64,000 nt of DNA from Nonomuraea montanisoli (lineage in GTDB: Bacteria > Actinomycetota > Actinomycetes > Streptosporangiales > Streptosporangiaceae): contig NZ_JABWGN010000011.1 of assembly GCF_013363975.1 (NCBI RefSeq), forward strand, positions 61,588-125,587, in the 5' to 3' direction. How positions within the stretch are numbered: the stretch's first letter is position 1; each line of letters begins with the position of its first letter. The notes under the pieces were generated by a model, which was given only the letters and a program-made list of their open reading frames with translations, was not told the origin of the DNA and made no database searches. Below, one piece after another: positions 24,798 through 33,615 of the stretch. The position numbers were made by a program, and so were the translations under genes.

Positions 24798-25781
24798 TCA
24801 GCCGGAGGCGCGGTCGAGGCTGAGCCGTCCCTCCGCCTCGGCGGCGGACGCCGGCTCCCCGGCGGGCGCGGGCGCGCCGCCCCGGGAGGCCGCCGTCTGG
24901 GCGAGCAGCGCCCCCGACAGCACCAGCAGCCCACCGACGATCTGGAACGCCCCGAGCGCCTCGCCCACCAGCGCCCAGGCCACCACCGCGCCGCCGATGA
25001 CCTCCAGCGACGCCACCGTCGCCCCGACGGCCGCCGAGAGGCGGCGCACCGCGTTGACACCCAGGATGTACGCCGCGACGGTGGCGACCAGCACCATCCA
25101 CAGGTAGGCCGCGAACGCCGGCAGGGTGAGGCCGCCTCCCTCGGGCGTGGCCAGACGGGTGAACGCCTCCCACGGGATCCCCCAGGGCCGGGCGAACGGC
25201 ACGAGCACCACGGCCGCCCCGAGCATGCCCCAGGCGATGAGGCCCAGCGGGTCCACGTCGTCCCCGAAGCTATCGCTCATCAGGAAATATCCGGCGCAGC
25301 ACGCCCCGGCGATCAGCGCCAGCAGCAGCCCCAGCGCGTCCAGCCGCAGGCCGTCCCAGACCTCGACGACGATGCCGAGCCCGACGACGGCGACCACCGC
25401 GCCCAGGTACGCCGAGCGCGCCAGCCGGATCCTGCGCACGAACCGCACCCACACGACCACCATGACCGGCGCCATGTACTCCAGCAGCAGGGCGACCCCC
25501 ACCGGCAGCCGGGTCAGCGCGGCGAAGTAGAGCGACTGCACCCCGGCGACGGCCACGACGGCGTACACCCCGAAGAACGGCAGGCGCGAGCGCGGGATGC
25601 GCAGCGCCGACGGCTTGACCACCGCCAGCACGGCCACCATCAGCAGCCCCGCCCCGGCCATGCGGGTCCAGACCGCCTCGATGGGCGCCAGCCCCGCCGC
25701 GTTCAGGTACTTGGCCATGGGCCCGGAGAACGCGAAGCACCACGCCGAGACGAAGGCCATCGCGAGACCCGAATATCGCAT
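24798..25781 (-). CDS. EamA/DMT family transporter
   Basis: 327 residues with ten hydrophobic helices and two EamA repeats (YLNAAGLAPIEAVWTRMAGAG ... LEYMAPVMVVVWV and the second half ... LEVIGGAVVAWALVGEALGAFQIVGG). It is typical of RhtA/YdcZ-like exporters of amino acids or metabolites. ATG 25781 (MRYSGLAMAF) is the start; weak GGATGG upstream. A short charged Ala/Pro tail ends the protein. It is divergent from the MgtE/CBS gene with 93 bases between. Confidence 0.9.
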   Translation of the reverse strand: MRYSGLAMAFVSAWCFAFSGPMAKYLNAAGLAPIEAVWTRMAGAGLLMVAVLAVVKPSALRIPRSRLPFFGVYAVVAVAGVQSLYFAALTRLPVGVALLLEYMAPVMVVVWVRFVRRIRLARSAYLGAVVAVVGLGIVVEVWDGLRLDALGLLLALIAGACCAGYFLMSDSFGDDVDPLGLIAWGMLGAAVVLVPFARPWGIPWEAFTRLATPEGGGLTLPAFAAYLWMVLVATVAAYILGVNAVRRLSAAVGATVASLEVIGGAVVAWALVGEALGAFQIVGGLLVLSGALLAQTAASRGGAPAPAGEPASAAEAEGRLSLDRASG

Positions 25782-25874
25782 CGCCACACCATCCGTAATT
25801 ACCGTTCCTACCTTTTGATACTGACATGTCGGGCGCCCGGTGCGCAATGCCTCCCGGCTGTTAGCCTGCTGAAT

Positions 25875-27080
25875 GTGAAGATCTTCGTGGCCCGTCTGGC
25901 CGGGGTTTCGGTCTTCGACCCGGCCGGCGACCAGATCGGCCGGATCCGCGACGTCGTGGTCGGCCTGCGCGGCCCCCTGCGGCCCGCCGTCCACGGCATG
26001 GTGGTCGAGGTCCAGCCGCGCCGCCGCGTCTTCCTGCCCATCACCCGCGTACGCGGCATCGAGGCCGGGGCGGTCGTCTTCACCGGCCGGCTCAACATGC
26101 GCCGCTTCGAGAAGCGCTCGACCGAGACGCTGGTCATCGGCGAGATGCTCGACCGCGCCGTGACCGTCGACGGCGAGCGGATGACGGTCTTCGACCTCGC
26201 CATGGAGGAGACCAGGCCGTCGGCCTGGGAGATCACCAAGGTCGCCGCGTACCGGGGCCGGCGGCGGCGCGACCCCCGGATCGTCGCCTGGGAGGAGGTG
26301 TCCGGCTTCGACGAGCTCCAGCGGGACCAGGGCGCGGCCGGACTGATCGCCGCGTTCGAGTCGATGCGCGCCGCCGACATGGCCAGCGCCCTGCACGAGC
26401 TGCCCGGCAAGCGGCGCATCGAGGTCGCCCGCGCGCTCGACGACGACCGGCTCGCCGACGTGCTGGAGGAGCTGCCGCCCCGCGACCAGATCGGCATCCT
26501 CGGCACCCTCGAACCCGCTCGGGCCGCCGACGTGCTGGAGGAGATGGACCCCGACGACGCGGCCGACCTGCTCAACGACCTGCCCGCCGACCAGGCCGCC
26601 CACCTGCTGGCGCTGATGGAGCCGCAGGAGGCCGCGCCCGTACGGCGGCTGCTCACCTACCCGCAGGACACGGCCGGCGGCATGATGACCAGCGAGCCGG
26701 TGATCCTGCCCCCGAGCGCCACGGTCGCCGAGGCGCTCGCGCACATCCGGCAGAAGGACCTCTCGCCGTCCGTCGCGGCGCAGGTGTACGTGACCCGGCC
26801 GCCGAACGAGACGCCCACGGGGGCGTACCTGGGCGTCAGCCACTTCCAGCGGCTGCTGCGCGACCCGCCCTCGACGCTGCTGGGCTCGGTGCTCGACCCG
26901 TCGATCGACCCGATCCGGCCCGGCTTCACGCTGCCGGAGGTCGCCCAGTACCTCGCCAGCTACAACCTGGTGGCGGCGCCCGTGGTCGACGAGCTGGGGC
27001 GGCTGGTGGGCGCGGTCACGGTGGACGACGTGCTCGACCACATGCTGCCGGCCGACTGGCGCGAAGGCGCGCGCCCATGA
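25875..27080 (+). CDS. MgtE N-domain plus CBS-pair protein without membrane domain
   Basis: 401 residues. GTG 25875 lies 7 bases after TAGCCT (25862-25867), so leaderless. N-terminal PRC-barrel-like part (GVSVFDPAGDQIGRIRDVVV), an MgtE intracellular N domain with its repeated pattern (ALHELPGKRRIEVARALDDDRLADVLEELP ... VLEEMDPDDAADLLNDLP), then two CBS repeats (MMTSEPVILPPSATVAEAL, LPEVAQYLASYNLVAAPVVDELGRLVG). No transmembrane helices, unlike true MgtE channels. It overlaps the DUF1003 gene (ATGA). Same pair as M. tuberculosis Rv1232c-Rv1231c, suggesting a joint role in divalent cation handling. Confidence 0.9.
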   Translation: MKIFVARLAGVSVFDPAGDQIGRIRDVVVGLRGPLRPAVHGMVVEVQPRRRVFLPITRVRGIEAGAVVFTGRLNMRRFEKRSTETLVIGEMLDRAVTVDGERMTVFDLAMEETRPSAWEITKVAAYRGRRRRDPRIVAWEEVSGFDELQRDQGAAGLIAAFESMRAADMASALHELPGKRRIEVARALDDDRLADVLEELPPRDQIGILGTLEPARAADVLEEMDPDDAADLLNDLPADQAAHLLALMEPQEAAPVRRLLTYPQDTAGGMMTSEPVILPPSATVAEALAHIRQKDLSPSVAAQVYVTRPPNETPTGAYLGVSHFQRLLRDPPSTLLGSVLDPSIDPIRPGFTLPEVAQYLASYNLVAAPVVDELGRLVGAVTVDDVLDHMLPADWREGARP

Positions 27081-27544
27081 CCGCCGAGCGGCTGGACCAG
27101 CCGCGCGACCTGCGCCGCACCCTGCGCCCGCACTACGACCCGGAGGCGTTCGGCCGCCTGTCGGAGCGGATCGCCCGCTTCCTGGGGACCGCGCGGTTCA
27201 TCGTCTACATGACGGTGGTCGTGGCGATCTGGGTCATCTGGAACGCCGTCGCCCCGGCCGAGCTGGCCTTCGACCCGTACCCGTTCATCTTCCTCACGCT
27301 CATGCTGTCGCTCCAGGCGTCGTACGCGGCGCCGCTCATCCTGCTCGCCCAGAACCGGCAGGCCGACCGCGACCGGGTGCAGTACGAGCAGGACCGCGAG
27401 GCCGCCGACCGCAACCAGGCGGAGATCGAGTACCTGACCCGGGAGATCGCGGCGCTGCGGATGGCCCTGAACGAGGTCGCCACCCGCGACTACCTGCGCT
27501 CGGAGCTCCAGCACCTGCTGGAGGAGCTCAGGGAGCGCCCGTAG
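27077..27544 (+). CDS. DUF1003 membrane protein
   Basis: 155 residues. DUF1003 signature: two transmembrane helices (FIVYMTVVVAIWVIWNAV and FIFLTLMLSLQASYAAPLILLAQNRQADRDR) with the conserved Asn-Arg-Gln-Ala-Asp-Arg-Asp turn, followed by a coiled-coil (EYLTREIAALRMALNEVATRDYLRSE). It overlaps the MgtE/CBS gene by four bases, so the two are translationally coupled, as in the Rv1231c locus. Proposed role: membrane partner of the CBS protein. Confidence 0.92.
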   Translation: MTAERLDQPRDLRRTLRPHYDPEAFGRLSERIARFLGTARFIVYMTVVVAIWVIWNAVAPAELAFDPYPFIFLTLMLSLQASYAAPLILLAQNRQADRDRVQYEQDREAADRNQAEIEYLTREIAALRMALNEVATRDYLRSELQHLLEELRERP

Positions 27545-27626
27545 CGCCGGCATCGGGCGCGGGGGCCCCGTAGCGCCGGCGAGGCGGCGTCGGGCTCAGG
27601 AGGCGTCCGTAGCGCCGGCGAGGCGG
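27539..27626. repeat. three copies of a gene-end motif between DUF1003 and MarR genes
   Basis: CCGTAGCGCCGGCGAGGCG or a shortened version begins at about 27540, 27569 and 27608. The inner copy encodes the C-terminus of the leftward MarR gene (RLAGAT before its stop at 27596-27598); the outer ones lie beyond the stop and reach the DUF1003 stop. Confidence 0.6.
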
Positions 27627-28060
27627 GTCACGAGCTCGCGCACGTGGCCGATCTCGTCCGGGCCCAGGACGTCGAGGAAGTGCGCGCGGACGCCGCGCAG
27701 GTAGGTGGGCGTCGCCTCGGCCAGCCGGGCCGCCCCCGCGTCGGTCAGCACCGCGAACAGCCCCCGGGCGTCGCTCTCGCACGCCTCGCGGCTCACCAGC
27801 CCGTCGCGCTGCAGCCGGTCGATCAGCCGGGTCAGGCCGCTGCGAGACAGCAGCACCCGGCCCGCCAGGTCGTTCATCCGCAGCCGCCGCTCCGGCGCCT
27901 CGGCGAGCTGTGACAGCACGTCGTACGACGCGAGCGGCAGGTCGTGGGCGACCAGCAACTCGGCCTCCAGGTGACGCGTGATCCGCACCTGCGCCCGCTG
28001 CAGCATCCGCCAGACCGCCAGCTCCTCGACGGTGAGGCCCTCGTCGCGCAGAAGAGTCAC
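27596..28060 (-). CDS. MarR family transcriptional regulator
   Basis: 154 residues. Winged helix-turn-helix of MarR type: LASYDVLSQLAEAPERRLRMNDLAGRVLLSRSGLTRLIDRL and a wing LVSREACESDARGLFAVLTDAG. GTG 28060 lies 6 bases after TAAGGT on the minus strand (28072-28067), consistent with leaderless expression and a tight regulatory region shared with mrp. It is not part of the Rv1229c-Rv1232c order, so it is an insertion relative to that conserved block. Ligand unknown. Confidence 0.92.
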   Translation of the reverse strand: MTLLRDEGLTVEELAVWRMLQRAQVRITRHLEAELLVAHDLPLASYDVLSQLAEAPERRLRMNDLAGRVLLSRSGLTRLIDRLQRDGLVSREACESDARGLFAVLTDAGAARLAEATPTYLRGVRAHFLDVLGPDEIGHVRELVTRLAGATDAS

Positions 28061-28230
28061 GGAGTAACCTTAGTTTGTTGCACGCACACCTAAACAGTCC
28101 GTCGTGCAGCGTGGATTAACCGCGCCGCGCCTCTGGTTCATACCATGGAGGGGCATCCTCACCGGCGTGCAGCGCCTGTCACACAGAGACCACTAAGGAG
28201 GGACGGCACTCCCTTCGTGCCGAGACTTCG

Positions 28231-29370
28231 ATGGCACCAACCCAGGAACAGGTGACGGCCGCCCTCGCCACCGTCATCGACCCCGAGATCCGTCGTCCGA
28301 TCACCGATCTCGGGATGGTCAAGAGCGTCGACATCATGCCCGACGGCGTGGTGCGTGTCGGCGTCTACCTCACGATCGCGGGCTGTCCGCTGAAGGACAC
28401 CATCCGCCGCGACGTCACCGCCTCGGTCTCCCGGCTCGACGGTGTCACGGGTGTCGAGATCGAGCTGGACGTCATGAGCACCGAGCAGCGCAAGGAGCTG
28501 CAGACGAAGCTGCGCGGCGACCGGGCCCCCGAGAAGGAGATCCCGTTCAACCAGCCGGGCTCGCTGACCCGCGTCTTCGCGGTGGCCAGCGGCAAGGGCG
28601 GCGTCGGCAAGTCGTCGGTCACGGTCAACCTGGCCGCCGCCATGTCCGCGAGCGGCCTCAAGGTCGGCATCGTCGACGCCGACATCTACGGCCACAGCAT
28701 CCCCCGCATGCTGGGCGCCTCGGAACGGCCGACCAAGGTCGAGGACATGATCATGCCGCCCGTGGCGCATGACATCAAGGTCATCTCGGTGGGCATGTTC
28801 AAGCCGGAGGGCAACACGCCGGTGGTGTGGCGTGGCCCGATGCTCGACCGGGCGCTGCACCAGTTCCTGGCCGACGTCTACTGGGGCGACCTCGACGTCC
28901 TGCTGCTCGACCTGCCCCCGGGCACCGGCGACATCGCCATCTCGGTCGCGCAGCGCCTGCCGTCCGCCGAGATCCTCGTCGTGACGACGCCCCAGATGGC
29001 GGCCGCCGAGGTGGCCGAGCGGGCCGGCTCGATCGCAGCCCAGACCCACCAGCAGATCGCCGGCGTCATCGAGAACATGGCGTGGCTGCCGTGCCCCCAC
29101 TGCGACGAGCGCATCGCGGTCTTCGGCGAGGGCGGCGGCCAGACCGTCGCCGACGCGCTGACCCGCACGCTCGGCTCCCGGGTGCCGCTGCTCGGCCAGG
29201 TGCCGATCGACCTGCGGCTGCGCGAGGGCGGCGACGAGGGCAAGCCGCTGGTCCTGACCGACCCCGACGCGCCGGCGGCGGCCGAGCTCCGCTCGATCGC
29301 GGCCGCGCTGAGCAAGCGCGGCTCCAGCCTCAAGGGCATGCAGCTCGGGCTGTCGCCCAACCGCCGCTAG
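28231..29370 (+). CDS. mrp: Mrp/NBP35-type iron-sulfur cluster carrier ATPase
   Basis: 379 residues. An N-terminal MIP18/DUF59 domain (1-95, VIDPEIRRPITDLGMVKSV), then the P-loop ASGKGGVGKSS (121-129), switch region VDADIYGHSIPRMLG, LDLPPGTGD and the Cys pair WLPCPHCDERI that holds a bridging [4Fe-4S] at the dimer interface. It loads clusters onto apo-proteins. A very strong AAGGAGGG lies 29 bases upstream of ATG with a short hairpin between, an odd spacing. It is followed by a 26-base perfect palindrome terminator. Homologue of M. tuberculosis Rv1229c. Confidence 0.96.
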   Translation: MAPTQEQVTAALATVIDPEIRRPITDLGMVKSVDIMPDGVVRVGVYLTIAGCPLKDTIRRDVTASVSRLDGVTGVEIELDVMSTEQRKELQTKLRGDRAPEKEIPFNQPGSLTRVFAVASGKGGVGKSSVTVNLAAAMSASGLKVGIVDADIYGHSIPRMLGASERPTKVEDMIMPPVAHDIKVISVGMFKPEGNTPVVWRGPMLDRALHQFLADVYWGDLDVLLLDLPPGTGDIAISVAQRLPSAEILVVTTPQMAAAEVAERAGSIAAQTHQQIAGVIENMAWLPCPHCDERIAVFGEGGGQTVADALTRTLGSRVPLLGQVPIDLRLREGGDEGKPLVLTDPDAPAAAELRSIAAALSKRGSSLKGMQLGLSPNRR

Positions 29371-29386
29371 CTCCGCCGCACGTTCC

Positions 29387-29412
29387 GGGCCCGCTCGCAT
29401 GCGAGCGGGCCC
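29387..29412 (+). terminator. 26-bp perfect palindrome terminator after mrp
   Basis: GGGCCCGCTCGCA|TGCGAGCGGGCCC is a perfect palindrome starting 17 bases past the mrp stop, followed by GTCGCTTTTCC. It also serves the space before the convergent tatB. Confidence 0.9.
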
Positions 29413-29464
29413 GTCGCTTTTCCTCGGACGGGGGCTCGGCTTCTCGGGGCAGGAGCCGGACGGG

Positions 29465-29824
29465 TCAGGTGGCCTCGGAGTCGTACGGCGGGATCTCGCC
29501 GACGCCCAGCTCGTCCACCGGCTCCGGCAGGGCCGGGGCGGTGAGCACCGGCTCCTCCGCCGGCTTGGCGTTCCAGGAGTCCTCGATGTCGTCCAGCAGG
29601 TGCTTGCGGACGAACGCACGCGGGTTGAGATCGGCGGGGTCGAAGTCGCGGTACTCCGGCGGCAGGCCGGCCCGCAGATCGTCGCGCGCGTTGGCGGCCA
29701 TCCGGCGCAGGTTGCGCAGCGTCTTGCCGGCCTGCGCCGCCGCCTGAGGCAGCTTGTCGGGCCCGAAGACGAGAAGCGCGATGACGATCAGCGCCCCGAC
29801 CTCAAGCCACCCGAGTCCGAACAC
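29465..29824 (-). CDS. tatB: TatB, twin-arginine translocase subunit
   Basis: 119 residues. N-terminal transmembrane helix with GLGWLEVGALIVIALLVFGPDKLP (the FGP-K-LP hinge), then the amphipathic helix GKTLRNLRRMAANARDDL, and an acidic disordered tail. GTG 29824 follows AGGAG by 6 bases. The sequence start and gene order after htrA match Rv1224, so TatB rather than TatA. It forms the Tat receptor with TatC, which is encoded elsewhere. Confidence 0.93.
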   Translation of the reverse strand: MFGLGWLEVGALIVIALLVFGPDKLPQAAAQAGKTLRNLRRMAANARDDLRAGLPPEYRDFDPADLNPRAFVRKHLLDDIEDSWNAKPAEEPVLTAPALPEPVDELGVGEIPPYDSEAT

Positions 29825-29950
29825 CGTGAGCTCCTAGCGCAGTCCTGATGCACCGAGGACAACCCCGGCGTATTCCAGACTAAGGGCTCCGGCGGTCGGA
29901 TCGACCGCCCGCCCCTGACGCCTCGGCCTGCCCATCCGGCCGCCCCTGGA

Positions 29951-32149
29951 TCAGGACGGCGACGGCGTGGGCTCGTCGTCGGCCGTCACCGTGAGGGTCG
30001 CCGTGCGCTCCTGCCCCGCCCGCTGGTACTTGACCGTGATGTGGGACCCCGGAGCCTTGCTGCGGATGAGGGCGATCAGCTCGTTGCCGTCCTGCAGGCG
30101 CAGGCCGTCGAGCTCCAGGATGATGTCGCCCGCCTTCAGCCCGGCCTTGGCGGCGGGACCGCCCGGGTCGACCGGCTGGCGGCCCTCGGCGGGCTCGGAG
30201 GCGATGCGGACGCCCTGGCCCTTGTAGTCGGGGTCGAGCACGATGCCGATCTTGGGGCGCTTGGCCTTGCCGCTCGTCACCAGCTCCTCGGCCACGCGCC
30301 GCGCCTGGTTGACCGGGATGGCGAAGCCGAGGCCGATGCTGCCGCTCTGGTTGGTCAGCGAACGGCTCAGCGTGGCGATCGCGGAGTTGACGCCCACGAC
30401 CTCGCCCTTGCCGTTGACCAGCGGACCGCCGGAGTTGCCGGGGTTGATGGCGGCGTCGGTCTGGATGGCGCTGATGTAGGCGGGCTCCTCGCCGCCGCCG
30501 CCGCTCTCGTCGCCGGCGATGACCGGGCGGTTGAGGGAGCTGACGATGCCCGTGGTGACCGTGCCGGTCAGGCCGAGCGGGGAGCCGACCGCGAGGACGG
30601 GGTCGCCGACCACGACCTGGTCGGAGTTGCCGAGGGAGATCTCCGGGGTGCCGAAGGTGTCCTCGGGCTTGACCACGGCCAGGTCGGAGCCCGGGTCGCG
30701 GCCCACGATGCGGCCGGTCGTGGTCTTGCGGTTGTAGAACTGGATCTTGATCTCGCCACCCTTGGCGGCCATGGCGACCACGTGGTTGTTCGTCACCACG
30801 TAACCGTTCTTGATCAGGAAGCCTGAGCCGGTGGCGCCCTCGGTGTTGCTGCCGTTGCCCACCTCCAGCGAGACCACGCTGGGCAGCACCCGCGCGGCCA
30901 CGCCCGCCACCGAGTCGGGCGCCCGGTTGGTGGCGCCGCTCGGGAGCGGGCCGAGGCTGTAGGACGGGTCTGTGCCGTTGGTACGGGTGAGCAGGTAGGT
31001 GCCGACGCTGCCGAGCGCGGAGGCGACCAGGGCGACGACCACGGCCAGCACGACGAGCACACCGGTGCCGGGGCCGCGACGCGGGGCCGCCGTGGCGCCG
31101 CCGGAGGGCGGAGGGGCCCAGCCCGGGCCCATGCCGAGCGCGTGGCGCGGGGGCGGCGGGGGCGCGTCGCCGCCGTAGGGCGGGGCGCCCGCGGAGAGGC
31201 CGAAGAACGGGCTCTCGTAGGTGCGGGTGGAGGACTGCTCCTGGCCTTCGGCGCCGAACGCGGCCTCGCCGCCGTCGGGCCGGCCGAAGGGGTTGTCACC
31301 GGCGCGCGCGAAGGGGCCCTCGCCGCTGTCGGGTCGCCCGAAGGGCGTGTCAGTGCCGTCGGGTCGCCCGAAGGGCGCGTCACCGCCGTCGGGCCGGCCG
31401 AACGGCGGGTCGCCGCCCTCCGGCAGGCCGAAGGGCCTGTCGCCGGCGTCGGGCCGACCGGCGGGCTCGCCACCGGGCGCGCCGCTGTCCGGACCCCGCT
31501 CGTACGGCGAGCGGCCACCCGCTCCGCCGTCACCATGACCGCCCTCGTCCGGGCCGCCCTCGCCGGGGCCGTGCCCCGAGGCCGCCTGGAACGGCGACCC
31601 GCCGGGCCCGCGCCCGTCAGCGGAGCCGGCCCCCCGGTCACCGGACGGGCCCCCAGGAGACGAGAAGGAGGCCGAGGGGCCGCCGGACGAACCCTCCGGA
31701 GACCCGAAGGAAGGCGAGGGGCCGCCGTTGGAGCCCTTAGGAGACCCGAAGGAAGGCGAGGAGCCGCCATTGGGGCCCTCAGAAGAGCCGAAGGAAGGCG
31801 AGGGACCGCCATTGGGGCCCTCGGGAGACCCGAAGGAAGGCGAGGGACCACCGTAGGGCCCCTCGGGAGGGCTGAAGACGGGCGCGTCGCCCGGCGGCCC
31901 CGACGGGGCCCGCCAGCCACCCTGCGAGCCCACGGCACCCACGGCACCCACGGAGCCCTCCGGGCCCTCCGAGGCTCGCGACGGGTCGGAGGGTGAGCCC
32001 CACGGTCCCTGGGCGGCCGACGAGGGGGTCCCGGGCCCGCCGCCAGGCCGGTCGGCCTGGCCGTCCGCGGGCAGGAACTCCGGGCGCCCCTGCGGCGCAG
32101 GGAAGTCCGACGGCATGCGTCCTTCGCCCGGGCGCGTCTCGTCGGTCAT
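29951..32149 (-). CDS. htrA: HtrA/DegP-like membrane-anchored serine protease with PDZ
   Basis: 732 residues. Residues 1-360 are a Gly/Pro/Ser-rich cytoplasmic region with two repeat arrays: about five 14-residue units like SPEGPNGGPSPSFG (93-165) and about six 10-residue units like GRPDGGDAPF (230-298). One transmembrane helix (363-387). The extracytoplasmic protease has the triad His456 (TNNHVV), Asp489 (DPGSDLAVV) and Ser573 (NPGNSGGP), then a PDZ domain (GGPAAKAGLKAGDIILELDG). It lies directly downstream of the sigE and anti-sigma genes as in M. tuberculosis Rv1221-Rv1223, so it is the envelope-stress protease of the module. The N-terminal array is far longer than usual. Confidence 0.95.
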   Translation of the reverse strand: MTDETRPGEGRMPSDFPAPQGRPEFLPADGQADRPGGGPGTPSSAAQGPWGSPSDPSRASEGPEGSVGAVGAVGSQGGWRAPSGPPGDAPVFSPPEGPYGGPSPSFGSPEGPNGGPSPSFGSSEGPNGGSSPSFGSPKGSNGGPSPSFGSPEGSSGGPSASFSSPGGPSGDRGAGSADGRGPGGSPFQAASGHGPGEGGPDEGGHGDGGAGGRSPYERGPDSGAPGGEPAGRPDAGDRPFGLPEGGDPPFGRPDGGDAPFGRPDGTDTPFGRPDSGEGPFARAGDNPFGRPDGGEAAFGAEGQEQSSTRTYESPFFGLSAGAPPYGGDAPPPPPRHALGMGPGWAPPPSGGATAAPRRGPGTGVLVVLAVVVALVASALGSVGTYLLTRTNGTDPSYSLGPLPSGATNRAPDSVAGVAARVLPSVVSLEVGNGSNTEGATGSGFLIKNGYVVTNNHVVAMAAKGGEIKIQFYNRKTTTGRIVGRDPGSDLAVVKPEDTFGTPEISLGNSDQVVVGDPVLAVGSPLGLTGTVTTGIVSSLNRPVIAGDESGGGGEEPAYISAIQTDAAINPGNSGGPLVNGKGEVVGVNSAIATLSRSLTNQSGSIGLGFAIPVNQARRVAEELVTSGKAKRPKIGIVLDPDYKGQGVRIASEPAEGRQPVDPGGPAAKAGLKAGDIILELDGLRLQDGNELIALIRSKAPGSHITVKYQRAGQERTATLTVTADDEPTPSPS

Positions 32150-32224
32150 CTACGTCTCACCACTCCTTGCTCGACACCGCAATCCTGGTGCGATCGGCAT
32201 ACGAGAGTCGTAAAGCAATGGTCA

Positions 32225-32251
32225 GGAACCACGCCTCTACCGGCGGTTCCC
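32225..32251 (-). promoter_or_regulatory. possible ECF-sigma promoter / inverted repeat before htrA
   Basis: On the minus strand GGGAAC (32251-32246) is followed after 15 bases by GGTT (32230-32227), about 75 bases upstream of the htrA ATG. The element is also an inverted repeat GGAACC-N14-GGTTCC. Compared with the sigE promoter the spacer is two bases shorter, so the assignment is tentative. Confidence 0.4.
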
Positions 32252-32331
32252 CTCCAAAACCCCGAACTCCGATCGTATGCCCCCGACGCCATGGACTACG
32301 CCACCGAGTATCCCAGGCCGTCGTGTCCCGG

Positions 32332-32859
32332 TCAGGGCGTGGCGGTGGGCGGTGTGGCCTGGGAGGAGGCGGGCGTGTTCTGCCGGAAGAGCTCGACCGG
32401 GGGCGGCGTGTTGCTCTGCCCGGCGCCGGACACGGCGAAGAAGGTGCCGAGGGCCACGGCGGCGGAGACGACGCCGACGGCCACGTACGTGCCGCGCCGC
32501 CTACCCCGGCGGCCGGGGCCGGAAGCGCCGCCGCTCGCGTCCCTGCGGGGACGGTTGTCCAGGGGCGCGATGGTATGAGGGCCCGGCAGCGGGACACCTC
32601 CGAAGGTCCGCGCGGGGAAAGGCCGCTCGCGGGGCGGCAACGGGCCGCCCGGCTCGGCCATCCGCAGCAGCGACATCGTCAGATCGGCCGGCATGGCGAG
32701 CTCGTCGAGCGAGCGCAGGCGCGACTTCAGCGCCCGCATCGACTCGACCTCCCGCCTGCAGTCGGCGCAGAACGTCAGATGCGCCAGGGCGCGGTCACGC
32801 TCGGCGTGGTTGAGCTCGCCATCGACGAGCGCACTCACGCGTTCTCCAAGATGCGACAT
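32332..32859 (-). CDS. rseA: zinc-type anti-sigma factor, RseA-like
   Basis: 175 residues from ATG 32859 (GGAGGA 8 bases upstream). N-terminal ZAS motif: ERDRALAHLTFCADCRREVE (His-x3-Cys-x2-Cys) in the anti-sigma domain (1-70), a basic Pro/Arg linker, one transmembrane helix (about 124-145, TYVAVGVVSAAVALGTFFAV) and a short Pro/Thr-rich outside tail. Its ATG is one base beyond the sigE stop (TGATATG), so sigma and anti-sigma are made in stoichiometric amounts. It should hold SigE inactive and release it on envelope or redox stress. Homologue of Rv1222 in position and motif. Confidence 0.93.
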   Translation of the reverse strand: MSHLGERVSALVDGELNHAERDRALAHLTFCADCRREVESMRALKSRLRSLDELAMPADLTMSLLRMAEPGGPLPPRERPFPARTFGGVPLPGPHTIAPLDNRPRRDASGGASGPGRRGRRRGTYVAVGVVSAAVALGTFFAVSGAGQSNTPPPVELFRQNTPASSQATPPTATP

Positions 32860-32860
32860 A

Positions 32861-33466
32861 TCAGACTTCCTCCCCACGGGGCCCCGACGGGAATGCTGGC
32901 GGGGGGAGTTGTGAGTGTCGGGGGGCCCGGTGTTCGAGCGCCTCGCGCAACTGCGCCCGGCCACGGTGAATTCGGCTCCGGACCGTGCCCAGCTTGACCC
33001 CGAGCGTGGCCGCGATCTCCTCGTACGACAGGCCCTCGATGTCACACAGCACGATCGCCGCCCGGAACTCGGGGGCGAGCGCGTCGAGCGCGGCCTGGAT
33101 GTCGGGTTCGAGGTGGGCGTCGTCGAACGCCTGCGCCGGTGACGGCTCGCGGCCGCGCAGCCTCTCGGCGGCGTCGTCGGCCAGTCCCTCGAAGCGGATG
33201 CGCTGCTTGCGCCGCGCCATGTCGAGGAACAGGTTGGTCGTGATCCGGTGCAGCCAGCCCTCGAACGTCCCGGGCGTGTAGCTCGACAGCGACCTGAAGA
33301 CCCGTACGAAGACCTCCTGGGTGAGGTCCTCGGCGTCATGGACGTTGCCGGTCAGGCGGTATGCCAGCCGATAAACGCGCGCGGAGTGAGTCCGCACCAC
33401 TTCCTCCCAGGTGGGAGGTGTCCAATCAGACACGGGAGCATCGGCCTGGTGGTCACTTTCGTCCAC
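32861..33466 (-). CDS. sigE: ECF RNA polymerase sigma factor SigE
   Basis: 201 residues from GTG 33466, chosen because GAGGAG lies 5 bases upstream. In-frame starts at 33502 and 33553 would give N-terminal extensions, as for the multiple starts known for mycobacterial sigE. Region 2 ([30 protein letters not shown] ... [20 protein letters not shown]) and region 4 ([36 protein letters not shown]) match mycobacterial SigE closely. It is followed by its anti-sigma, htrA and tatB, and divergent from an O-methyltransferase as in Rv1220c-Rv1224. A GGGAAC-N17-CGTT element upstream implies autoregulation. Confidence 0.96.
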   Translation of the reverse strand: MDESDHQADAPVSDWTPPTWEEVVRTHSARVYRLAYRLTGNVHDAEDLTQEVFVRVFRSLSSYTPGTFEGWLHRITTNLFLDMARRKQRIRFEGLADDAAERLRGREPSPAQAFDDAHLEPDIQAALDALAPEFRAAIVLCDIEGLSYEEIAATLGVKLGTVRSRIHRGRAQLREALEHRAPRHSQLPPPAFPSGPRGEEV

Positions 33467-33570
33467 CAGAACTCCTCTCTCTGGGACCACCGCTACCGCC
33501 ATAGTGCCTGGTTTCGTCCCTTCATGCGCACTGCCTGCCTTCCGGACCGGCAAAGCCCGTTTAAACCTGC

Positions 33571-33598
33571 AACGCCTCAGCGTGCTCCTGAGTTCCCG
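33571..33598 (-). promoter_or_regulatory. ECF (SigE-type) promoter of sigE
   Basis: Minus-strand GGGAAC (33598-33593), 17-base spacer, CGTTG (33575-33571): the canonical -35/-10 of SigE-class ECF sigma factors. It lies about 105 bases upstream of the preferred GTG, and upstream of all three possible starts. Confidence 0.8.
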
Positions 33599-33615
33599 TC
33601 CTGCCGCTACTCCCC

